From: Heterotrichella gracilis
Taxonomy: Eukaryota; Sar; Xanthophyceae; Tribonematales; Xanthonemataceae
DNA: 33,058 bases
Reading direction: 5' to 3'
Assembly (NCBI GenBank): GCA_032358255.1
Contig: JAULBX010027905.1
Span: 1-33,058 of the forward strand
The notes under the pieces were generated by a model that was given only the letters and a program-made list of their open reading frames with translations, was not told where the DNA came from and made no database searches. How positions within the stretch are numbered: the first letter of the stretch is position 1; each line of letters opens with the position of its first letter. Positions 10,001 to 18,107 of the stretch are shown here, piece after piece. Made by a program: the position numbers and the translations under genes.

Positions 10001-11747
10001 CTCGGGGCACACAGGCTGCCACAGACCACTACATATGCAGTGGATAGTTGCAGGCTTTCAGCAGCACATCTAGGCTGGCAGAAGGCCATGTACAAGCGCT
10101 TCTATCCAGGCGCCATTATGCTAGCTGTGTTGACCTTGCACAGTGTATGGGAGTGCATATATGGGAACCTAAACCCTCACTGCACAACCCAAGGAGCAAC
10201 CCTGGACCCTGCTAGGATCCTACCTCTACTGCAAATACCCCTAATCCCTGTGAAAGTTGCAGGTCGGTAAGTTTGCTGCGCAAGAGGCAAACTTGCTGTA
10301 CCAGGCTGCAGCCTCCCATTTCGCCTGGGTACAGTAAAGTTGGCCGAATGGGGGCCCAACTAGCTGACAAGGTAGAAGCCAAATTACATCATTGGTTGGT
10401 GACCCTGACCTAGGGTTGACCTCATGGAGAAGGTTCGAGCGATCGCTGAACAGGCTCAGTATCTCCACCACCTGCTAAAATCCCACCTCAACCAGAACCC
10501 TAGGGTGGACCCTACCAGGGTTTTACCTCGTGGAGCGTGATGATGTTTGGGTGGTCGCTGAGCAGGCTCAGAATCTCCACCTCCTGCTTGATGTCTGCCA
10601 GCGACACCCCCGGGTGGTGCTTGTTGATGCTCTTGATGGCCACCAGCTTGCCGGTCAGCTTGTGCGTGGCCATGAAGGTGTGGCCATAGTTGCCGTGGCC
10701 CAGCTCCTTCATGAATTTGTAGGCGGTGCGGGGGTCCTGGGAGGGCGCGGCAAGGGTTTGGCCAAGGGTTTTGGCAAGGGTATGGTAGAGGGTTAAAGGA
10801 AGGCGTGGCCGCCGTGGCCAAGCTCCAAGAAGTTTGCAGGTAGAGCAGGGGTCCAGGGAGGGTAAGGCAAGGGTTTGGTAAGGGGTTACTGTTGGTACAG
10901 AGGGGTGTAACCACATCATGATAGACCTGCGTCGCATATTCAAGGCTGGCTGCTAACCTGGCTGGAACGTCTGTACAGGATGTGGGACCTTAACAGGAGT
11001 GGGCTGTGGATGGCCAAAGACAAGAACCAGACATGGGTTGAGAGCAGGTAGCAAAGCCAGGCAGCAGGGATGGTTGATAAGGGTGTTGTGGACGTGCCCT
11101 AAGCGCCTGGGCCCTGAAAAAGCTGGGCAAGCCAGGTGCCATTCAAGTCATGCCCAGCCATAGAGAGTGCACTTGCATGTGCAAAGACCAGCCCCACCCA
11201 CTGAAACTGGTGCAGCTGAGTTAAAAAACTTGCTACTGTAGACGACTATGTGCGCACACTTGCATATATATCTGCACGGCCGGGGCAAACCCCTGGTTCC
11301 CCATCACGGGCGTGGCACCTATCAGCTGTGCACAAGCTTGCTGGGCGGTACATACGGTGGCACTTGGCAACACCCACTTGCCTACAGCAAATCAACCTTT
11401 CCTGTACAGCTGGCCCAAGAGAGCCAGCCACCGGACTACCCCAGCCATATAGTGCATGCGTCGTGTAGGGTTCGTGGGCGGAGGGCCTAGGTTTGATACC
11501 CCTGGTGTCAGGACAGACAGCACGTCCCATGCACATAGTAACTCGTTGCTTGTCAAATACTCTATTCCAACACGCACACCCAAAGGTGTCTAACCCCACG
11601 CACAACGCGTCCGTAGGTTCCTTGCCATGCCTCCCCGCCGATGGACCCTGATTGACTCCTACCAGTCGTCCGCCTGGCACCATACCACACCCTATTACAA
11701 GAACCCACCTCGTATATCCATGAGAACTGCTTGCTTTGCTCCCCCAT
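4032..11747 (-). CDS. Calcium-dependent protein kinase with duplicated calmodulin-like domain (13 exons)
   Basis: Exons: 11747-11709, 10736-10527, 9973-9894, 9499-9408, 8879-8719, 8337-8150, 7888-7660, 7318-7111, 6741-6578, 6107-6006, 5643-5500, 5104-4921, 4294-4032. All phases close (2064 nt, 687 aa plus stop). The kinase domain (about 18-275) has the Gly loop GHGNYG (26-31), Lys48, HRD with Asp141, DFG at 165 and APE at 189-191. A junction segment follows (about 292-320: [15 protein letters not shown], then [12 protein letters not shown]). Four EF loops come next: 334-345, 370-381, 406-417, and 444-455 (degenerate). A second junction-like segment ([17 protein letters not shown], starting near 482) leads to four more: 517-528, 555-566 (no Asp at position 1), 591-602, and 625-636 (no central Gly). 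CDPKs are Ca2+-activated Ser/Thr kinases. Met1-Gly2 could allow N-myristoylation, but position 6 is Lys, so this is weak. Exon 1 is 39 nt, separated by a 972-bp intron; it fits in phase but is the least certain exon. Confidence 0.92.
4339..4383. repeat. Perfect 11-bp inverted repeat
   Basis: The arms GTTACATTATG (4339-4349) and CATAATGTAAC (4373-4383) are exact reverse complements separated by 23 nt that themselves contain further TACA/TGTA words. It lies in the last intron of the kinase gene, just upstream (minus strand) of the final exon. Confidence 0.85.
4562..4830 (-). repeat. Two echoes of the kinase exon 12 donor edge
   Basis: The real exon edge with donor (4921 and neighbours, encoding [10 protein letters not shown]) recurs at about 4611-4665 (near-identical over about 45 bp) and again, more decayed, at about 4783-4826. 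Flanking intron words (CCCCCTTGTGGCTGC) are copied too, so the duplicated unit spans exon plus intron. The first echo still encodes the EF-loop residues, but the reading frame has no acceptor that would make it an exon. Confidence 0.88.
5209..5396 (-). repeat. Two echoes of the kinase exon 12 acceptor edge
   Basis: The real acceptor edge is 5075-5112. A 40-bp echo lies at 5353-5396 and a shorter one at 5209-5232. Both keep the CTCCTTCTC / CATCTGC core that covers the AG and the first codons. Confidence 0.75.
6345..6453 (-). repeat. Two echoes of the kinase exon 9 donor edge
   Basis: The real edge is 6571-6605 (encodes SPNTFQ plus donor GTGGGT). Echoes are at 6408-6453 (strong; retains the NTFQ codons and a GT) and 6345-6371 (weaker). 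Both are intronic. Confidence 0.82.
6807..6924 (-). repeat. Two echoes of the kinase exon 9 acceptor edge
   Basis: Real edge 6715-6750. Two echoes, 6807-6860 and 6874-6924, share the word GGGAAGGCCTTGGGATCA with each other. They are therefore a duplicated duplicate, related to the true edge through the GAAGCC/CCGTTGC and GGTGCCTGCG words. Confidence 0.72.
6988..7050 (-). repeat. Echo of the kinase exon 8 donor edge
   Basis: Aligns with the real edge at 7101-7165: ACGCACC, then TCGTG/TCTTG, then TGTCCG-ATT-AGCACCTGG in the same order and spacing. It is intronic and its reading frame is not usable. Confidence 0.8.
7514..7561 (-). repeat. Echo of part of kinase exon 7
   Basis: A 47-bp tract about 89% identical by eye to 7701-7747, which encodes [12 protein letters not shown] in the first junction region. 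Weaker similarity extends to the donor side (7480-7513). It lies in intron 7. Confidence 0.85.
8404..8526 (-). repeat. Two echoes of the kinase exon 6 acceptor edge
   Basis: The real edge 8305-8350 (encodes [10 protein letters not shown]) recurs at 8404-8438 and 8468-8526. The second copy includes upstream coding sequence (CATGACCACACATC) and the intron tract GCTGCAAGGAGAGG. Confidence 0.88.
8931..9010 (-). repeat. Two echoes of the kinase exon 5 acceptor edge among telomere-like words
   Basis: The real edge 8862-8890 (encodes DVKPEN) recurs at 8931-8958 and 8981-9010, with GGGTTTAGGG-like words between the copies. The central TTCACG(T/A)CT-GGCAG is retained, so each echo keeps an AG-like acceptor. 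Confidence 0.83.
9543..9572 (-). repeat. Echo of the kinase exon 4 acceptor edge
   Basis: Matches 9487-9515 (GAAA-GA-ACCCTGCAAGGCGTGGG) and is followed by TTTAGGATTT. It keeps the acceptor but has lost the exon. Confidence 0.75.
10411..10476 (-). repeat. Echo of the kinase exon 2 donor edge
   Basis: Aligns with 10515-10586. On the minus strand it still reads [17 protein letters not shown] where the real exon reads [19 protein letters not shown]. Two codons are lost and the donor GT has changed context. It lies in intron 2 with no acceptor of its own. Confidence 0.88.
10802..10887 (-). repeat. Echo of the kinase exon 2 acceptor edge
   Basis: About 85 bp aligning with 10683-10775, covering the Gly-loop codons and the intron tract GGCAAGGGTTTGG. 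Deletions destroy the frame (the real [12 protein letters not shown] is read as [12 protein letters not shown]). Confidence 0.88.
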
Positions 11748-13080
11748 TGTACCCTTGATAATTGGTGTCAGCCGGGATCACATATCTCGGGTATCGAGCG
11801 CAGGGGAGAGCTGGGTTAACTGGCACAGCAGTTCAGTCACGCTGAGTCTTGCACGACAGACTGACAGTGTCGAAACCGTGCAACAGGGCGCACAAGAAGG
11901 TTTTGAGGTATTGGGTGACACCCCATGGAACAACCCTGCTTTCAGCTGAGTAAAGGCTGGCGAAAGCTGGAAGCACCTCTATCACGCGATAGAGCAGCAG
12001 CCAGACAGTTGCAAGTTCAGCAGCAGCTGAGTCGTTGCAATTTTAACAGCTAGTTGCAGAGACTACAAGCGTTGCCGTTGCAACAAGTTTGAAGGTCTGC
12101 CTTTTGCCTTGTTGTTCGACGAGGGTTTGGGAAGCATATCTGCAAATTACTCATGATTACTCTTTTGATCATCATGAGCACGGCAAACCCTTGGAAACCC
12201 TAGTTCGCCCATCAATGACAGTGTCAGATGAGCCTCGAGCTCTGCATGCACACCTCTTGAACAACATCTGCTTCATTCATGCAGTACATTCAGCGTACCT
12301 AGTACTGTGGCTGCGGTACCTAGAGTTTATGGGTGATCGACTAATCGGGTTGCACACAGATGCATGCATGCATGGAGCTTTCGGGTGCCAATAGCCTCCA
12401 AGCCAACCAGGATGCGCGGTATGTGACATAACACAGACGCTGTGCGGATGTAATTGTCTGTCACGAGTGCAGACTGCAAGCACAACCACGCATGCAACTT
12501 GCCTGGAACGTGCAACATGCATGCATATGACGGGATGCCCTAGGAGTTGCCTTCTCCACACCGTGTGCCGCTGCTGTACCAAACTTTAATTATTTCCAGC
12601 TCACCTGTTGAGTAACATGTAGCACCTGAACCAACTGCTTGATCTCTGCTGCGGTTTTGCCACTGGCATGCATGGCGCTCAGACTACGTGGTAACACCTA
12701 GGGGACAGGCCCAGCGTACCATGGCCCGCACCACCTGTTTCAGACTGTGATATGCTCCCTCACACTGAGCACCATTTCAGAGGAGCAACACAGTGCTAGC
12801 TCCGGAGCCCTGTATCCAGCTCCTCACACTGCAGGGTGTTGAGTAGCAATTCAGTACAGCGCAGCCCTGTGAGGCACTGAGCATCATTCCGGGGTTCAGA
12901 GGAGCAACCCAATACTGGCTCCAGCCCTCGCCTACCGGTCACTAGTATGATCCCAGGGCACCTGTTCCTCTACGGCCCGTCATCTGCAAACGTTGCCTTT
13001 GTGGCAGGTCAGTCAGGGCCTACAGTCCGTGGCTGCAGGCGACTCACCACCCGCCATAAGCACAGCTAGATAGCCACAGC
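11748..13080. promoter_or_regulatory. Divergent intergenic region between kinase and hydrolase genes
   Basis: The kinase is read leftward from 11747 and the hydrolase rightward from 13081, so this 1.3 kb must hold both 5' regions. No coding domain is visible. It holds TGCATGCATGC runs (12359-12371, 12515-12524) and a diverged direct repeat (12761-12930). I do not see a clear TATA box whose position decides a start. Confidence 0.45.
12761..12930. repeat. Diverged direct repeat, about 55 bp x2
   Basis: Copy A 12761-12812 and copy B 12873-12930 share CACTGAGCA, TTCAGAGGAGCAAC and GGCTCC/AGCTCC-AGCCCT in the same order. Function unknown. Confidence 0.65.
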
Positions 13081-16000
13081 ATGGCAGCGTTGCCTGGGTT
13101 GCCTGCGTTTGCAATTGCAAGATATTTTTACTTTGCTTTCCCATCTGCACCAGGGCCGTTGCCAGTTCTAGGATTGCTGTTATTTGCAGGTATGCTTACC
13201 ACCGGCCCCACCTCACCACCCCGCCCATGTTTGGCGCCAGCAAACTCGATCTCTCTAGAATTGGCCGCTCTCATCTGTACATGGCTACACACAATATATA
13301 TATGCTGCGGTGTGTGCTTTGCAGGCAGTCACCCAAGGCATGTGGTCTGCGTGGGAGGTTTGACCAATGGTCTTTTGTTTGCAGAGTGAGTGCCACAGAC
13401 CGTCAGCTGCAATTGGTTTATTTTTGAATTTTGTTACATTAGCAGATTGCCTGCCATTTTTAATCCAACATACCATCCACTCACGGCTTGATGCATCCAC
13501 GCGTGCCTGGCGGTTTATGGATTGACTGGCTGGCCAATGGCTAAGTTGTCATCTCCTGTACACATATTAAAAACCGCATAACTCCAGCTGATATCTATGA
13601 GCCATGCGTGGTTGCTATGCTGCTTTATGCACGCCTTTGCCATTGGATTTTATATCTAATTGTGGTGTTATCCTACAGGTACATCAGGCCACTCACACAG
13701 CGCCTTGATGCCCTAGGCTGGTACGTTTGTGTGGCAGTGCAGCATACCCTGATCCTGCTTGACACTGGGAGTTGTGAACTCTATCCGCAGTGGTTGGCAC
13801 AACATGAATTCAGAGGACCTATTATGATCGATCCACCCACACTACTGGACCGATACGCAAATAATTGCATGCATACAATCGTGGGCATTCCCTCCCCTGT
13901 ATCCCCTGTGTGCAGGTCCAGCGTGCACCCCTTGCTCTCCTCCTCCCACAGCGCATGGGGCACCGCCAGCCTGGACACGGATGCACACGAGTTGCACATG
14001 CTGGCGGGGCATCTCAAGGAGGCACATGGGTCAAAGGTGAGGATCTTAGTACTAGCAGGTGCAAAACCCTAAACCCCAAATTCTATACCAAGTGCATCTC
14101 AAGGAGGCACATGGGTGGTATAGAGTTTAGGGGTTTAGGGTCCATGCGAGTGGCTCCCCATCCAGCATGGTGTACACCTCAACCCCTACCGACAGTGCCC
14201 AGTGTCCATGGCAAGGGTCGTAGCTGGCATTGCGCATGGGGCTAGCTATCTGTGCATCAGACAATGGCAGCCTTGGATACAGGTGCACAGTAGCTTACAT
14301 GCTGCACCTCCTGCGGGGCACCCCAGGAGGCCCATATGTAGAGGTAAAGGTCCCCAGGGCTCAAAGAGTCCCTGGCGTGGCACCCCATCCTGCACCAATG
14401 TCAACTGCATCATTTGCACCGTGCTCTGCATTGTGGTGCCCCACCGTGGTTTTCATGCGCAGGGCATGGTGCTGCTGGGGCACTCCACTGGGTGCCAGGA
14501 TGCCCTGCACTACCTGCGGCGGCATGGCAGGGGGCCGGGGGTGCTGCCACTGTTGGGGATGGTGCTGCAGGGGCCGGTGGGTGAAATTATCACATCACAT
14601 GATTTGCAGCTGTGCAATAGGTCAGGTGCTAGGTTGACCGGGGTATTTCTTGTGCACTTGAGAGACAGTGAGTGGTTTATAGGGTTTAGGGCTAAGGGTT
14701 TAGGGTTTGGGGTTTAGGGTTACCCAGGGTATTTGGTGTGCAGGTGAGTGACAGGGAGTGGCTGGCCACCCAGCCCGAGACGCTGCAGCGGCTGGCAGCG
14801 GCCAGGGAGATGGTGGAGCAAGGCAAAGGGGAGGAGATCCTGTTCAGGGAGTATGGCTATGATGGGGCGCCGGTGTGCGCACGCAGGTGGGTGCCACTGG
14901 GTGCATACCACATGCTTGCAGTGCATCAACTACCTCCTCACCCCGACATGCCTCCTCTTGGCTGCCACATGGCGTGCACTGCTGCGCACAAGTTTTGCCC
15001 ATGGCGCCCACCTCTGGGGGCCGATAGCAATTACATGGTATCATTATCATATCACAGCACTGCTGTTCATACTTCCCTCAATGCACACACGACGTGCACT
15101 GCTGGGAAGGTGCTTGTCACTGGCAGCACCCATAGATCAGATCATGATGCATCAATCGTATCAATGACATCATATCTTGCAATGCTGTGTAGGCTTCTCT
15201 CCCAAGTGCACATTGGCCTGACACATGGCATGCGCTGCTGCATAAATTCTGTCATTGGCAGCTCCCGGGGGGTCAGGCCATTGATAATATCAAATTCAAT
15301 GAAAAGAAAAGGAAACAAAACAAACGCCAAATTCAATGGCATCAATGGCATGCACTGCTGTCGCAGGCGTCTTTCTTGAAGTGCACACTTGGCCTGACAC
15401 ACGCATGGCATGCACCGCTGCGCAGGTTCTTGTCCCTGGCAGCACCCGGGGGGGGCGATGACATGTTCAGCTCAGACCTCACTGACCAGCAGCTGCAGGT
15501 GGGGATAGGGATAGGGATAGGGTGTGAGAAATATAAAAGAATTCAGAAATACTCAGGGGTTCATCAGGGTCTCGATTTGGAGACTCCCAGAACCCGACAT
15601 AAAACATTCATGTTCCTCATGCATGGTGGAACGACAGTAGTGCCAGCATGCATGAGGAGGAGTTGGGGTTTATGGTCTAGGGTTTGGTGCACCCCAGGAT
15701 GCTACTAAGACATGCCGCTGGAGTGGCCTACCTGCTGCTGCTGTCGGGTGCCGAGGAATATGTACCAAAGCATTGCATGCATGTGCCAGAGCACGCTGCA
15801 TCAAGGATCAAGACGCTGCCCGTTCTGGGTAAGCCTTCCAGGGTATACGCCTTTCAATATTCAAAACGTGTGGACCTTAACATGGACATTCATGTTCTCT
15901 GCTCCAGGAGCTATTAGGGCATGCTGCTGGAGTGGCCTGCCTGCTGCTGCTGTCGGGTGGCGATGAGTATGTGCCAGGGCATGTGGCGATACCCCAGCTG

Positions 16001-16132
16001 GGCAAGCGCTTGGCGGCAGCAATCGGCGGCGCGCGGGTGCAGGTGGTGGTGGTGGAGGGTGGGGTTCATGACCTGGGCAACCTGGTGCAGGAGGGGTTGG
16101 ACCACATGTGTAGATTCATCGGTGCACTCTAG
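13081..16132 (+). CDS. DUF1749-type alpha/beta hydrolase (8 exons)
   Basis: Exons: 13081-13189, 13325-13385, 13679-13720, 13916-14036, 14463-14576, 14744-14886, 15426-15498, 15908-16132. Phases close to 888 nt, 295 aa plus stop, the usual length of the family. VVCVGGLTNGLLFAEY and LLSSSHSAWGTASLDTD are the oxyanion and flap regions typical of DUF1749 (UPF0613) proteins. The nucleophile elbow GHSTG puts Ser119 in place, SGGDEYVP gives Asp240 and GGVHDLGN gives His275, so a complete Ser-Asp-His triad is present. The family is a soluble esterase/lipase-like hydrolase found in plants, algae and fungi; its physiological substrate is not established, so I do not name one. Exon 1 (36 codons, hydrophobic) is the weakest call because family N-termini vary. 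Introns 4 to 7 contain echoes of neighbouring exon edges. Confidence 0.88.
14094..14116 (+). repeat. Exact 23-bp echo of the hydrolase exon 4 donor edge
   Basis: Identical to 14009-14031 (encodes HLKEAHG), 85 bp downstream inside intron 4, flanked on both sides by CCCTAAACCCC and GTTTAGGGGTTTAGGG words. The match stops just short of the donor. Confidence 0.93.
14637..14719 (+). repeat. Echo of the hydrolase exon 6 acceptor edge plus telomere-like tract
   Basis: 14641-14675 aligns with 14727-14762 (GGGTATTT, TGTGCA, GACAG-GAGTGG). The two copies are joined by about 40 bp of TTTAGGG-type repeats at 14679-14719. Confidence 0.82.
14944..15290 (+). repeat. Three successive echoes of the hydrolase exon 7 acceptor edge
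   Basis: The real edge (15373-15450) has the order: CACA-GGCATGCACCGCTGCGCAG, then the exon start TTCTTGTCCCTGGCAGCACCC. The same order recurs at about 14944-15035, 15072-15140 and 15196-15285 with increasing or differing decay. The true exon is therefore the last of four tandem copies of the junction. Confidence 0.85.
15499..15522 (+). repeat. Short GGGATA microsatellite
   Basis: About four GGGATA units directly at the donor of hydrolase exon 7. Confidence 0.9.
15600..15835 (+). pseudogene. Pseudo-exon: duplicate of the hydrolase last exon 5' part
   Basis: 15694-15775 copies 15908-15985, including the acceptor CAG and the codons for AAGVACLLLLSGGDEYVP (here AAGVAYLLLLSGAEEYVP). The upstream intron (CATTCATGTTC) is copied as well. 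Relative to the acceptor the homologous frame is shifted, so splicing here would not continue the protein correctly. The catalytic Asp codon is replaced by Glu. A GTAAGC follows at about 15829, so the segment could be spliced as a cryptic cassette. Confidence 0.85.
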
Positions 16133-18107
16133 GGTGTTGCACATGGGTTTATAGTTTGCTTGTCCATTATTTCAAACTATGTCCATTATTTCAAACTATC
16201 TTGATACCGTCGCGCGTGGGTTTTTGGTTGGTGGTCCATATTTTCAATCTACCTTTTCATAGCCGCAGCTTCATAGCCGCAGCTTAAGCTGGCAGCTTCG
16301 TTGTCATGGCAACTACACCATCTCAAACTGCTCCGCATTTTCAGCTGCATGCAGAATGCCCTTCTGGCTCGCTCCCTTCGTTGCACTTGTTTTTCACCCC
16401 GCGCCACCACCACCAAGTTTTGCACCAACCATCCTCGCCACGCCACCTGCCACTGCTGACCTTGCCGCTGCCAGGGGTGGATTTTATGCAGGGCAAGGGC
16501 TTGCATTGTTGCGATTGCAGCATTTATTTCACACCCACTGCGGTCAACGTCCACGGCCCCAACGGGTTGGTAGTCTGGTGCAAAGTTTGCACTGCAAACC
16601 CTATAGCAGGGTATTTCCACCTGGCACGCTGGTCCGACTGACAAACGTTCCGGTTCGTTTTTTGCAAGCTGGCGAAACACTCGTGCAATACTTCAAGGAG
16701 TAGCCAACAAGCGCAAAGGTTGTCTCCTGCAACCCTTACCGGTAGCTATTACAGGCATCCACAGGGGGCAGCAGACCCTGATTGCCCTGTGGTACTGCTG
16801 GTTAGTCAGGAATGCATGCCACTGGTATTAAGAGGCCCAAGTAGTGTAACGCCTTCACCAGGAACCCACGGTACACAAGTGGGTGTGTTCTTCCGTATTC
16901 CAGACAGTGATGTAGCGAGAGATTAAGCGACTCGGGTGGAATGGGTAGCCGTCTTTACTGAGGCATGCCGACCAAAAAGCATGCCGTGCAAACCGGTCTG
17001 CAGGTACGCACAGCCACCAAAAGCACCCATACACGGACTGGTCGAGTAAACCTACTGGTTTGTCGTTGACTGTGGAGCACTTGAACGTCTGTAATGAATA
17101 CGACCCTGTCCACGTTGCAATGACAGGCCAGCTCAAACCTTGCCACAGCTTATCAGTGTCACACCACAAGCTGCTTGGTTCGTGCTGTGGGATAGTTTCA
17201 AGGCTGAGTAACTGGTCCAGTTATTTTGTTGTACGTTCAATTTGGGCAGTGCGTGGCTAGTATGAGGCAACTCTGGGGCACACTCGCTTTTGCATGTGCC
17301 CAGGTTGGGCGCATGCGGGGGGGTTGTGCAAGGATGAGCTGGCGTGGTTGCTGGTCCTACTGCCTCTGGTTGACTGTATTGTGGGCAGTTATGGCTTGGT
17401 GAATTCGTGCTCTTGGCTGGTGTGCTGACTGGGTACCTACAGCCATGCCTAGACTGTGGTATGCCATCTCCCTCAACTGCTTACTAGCCTTGCCTGTGGT
17501 ATTTTCCCTTGGTTCACATTTTGTTGCTCTTAACCCACTGTTCTTGTCTCCCACCGCCACCCAAATGCTCCTCCTGACTGCAAGAGGTGCCCCGCCTGCT
17601 TGGATGTACAACATGTGCACCTGCGTATTGTTGCAGGAGTGGTGTGGGTGTGGAAAACTCTCGACTCTCTCGCCAGGACGGTCTATAGCTTCATGAGCAA
17701 GGCAGTTGGAGTGTTAGGCAGCTTTCAGCTCATGAGTGCTCATTGTGGATATTGAAGCCTGGAGAACGCAAATGGCAAACCGGATGTGCTGGCCGGCCCA
17801 GCAAAGGGTGCTGCATACCCTAGCTTGCCTGCTGGTACTGCAAGGTAGGGTAAGCGTGCACTGCAAGTGGAAAGCCCATCTTTTTATTGTACATGTATAA
17901 GGTCAATATGGTATCGATGAACGTCATGGTGGACACACTGGGATCAATGTAGGGACCCAGTGCAACTCCCGAGTGTGCAAGTTGCACGAGCGAGCATAAA
18001 AAGGAAGCACACATCGACAGCACATGCCAGCATCCCTGTGGCGTAGTCAAAAGTTTCCAAGATTCTCCCTTCACTGCTCTGTTCAACTCCCCCTCCCTGC
18101 ACTCCAG
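16133..18107. other. Between hydrolase and metalloprotease; probably holds the protease 5' exon(s)
   Basis: The protease exon at 18108 enters in phase 1, so at least one upstream exon, expected to carry a signal peptide, should lie here. The best candidate start is at 17445 (MPRLWYAISLNCLLALPVV, a hydrophobic leader), but I cannot find a convincing phase-1 GT donor after it. Overlapping frames at 16306-16703 are open (110-115 codons) without a recognisable domain. A 19-bp duplication lies at 16162-16199 and a 14-bp one near 16256-16284. Confidence 0.4.
16162..16199 (+). repeat. 19-bp perfect tandem duplication
   Basis: Unit GTCCATTATTTCAAACTAT at 16162-16180 and 16181-16199, just after the hydrolase stop codon, so probably in its 3' UTR. 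Confidence 0.93.

Noticed and set aside
16306-16703. Overlapping 110-143-codon frames on both strands
   Set aside because: Three frames are open at once, which is typical of compositional bias; none shows a motif I recognise. A small real gene is not excluded.
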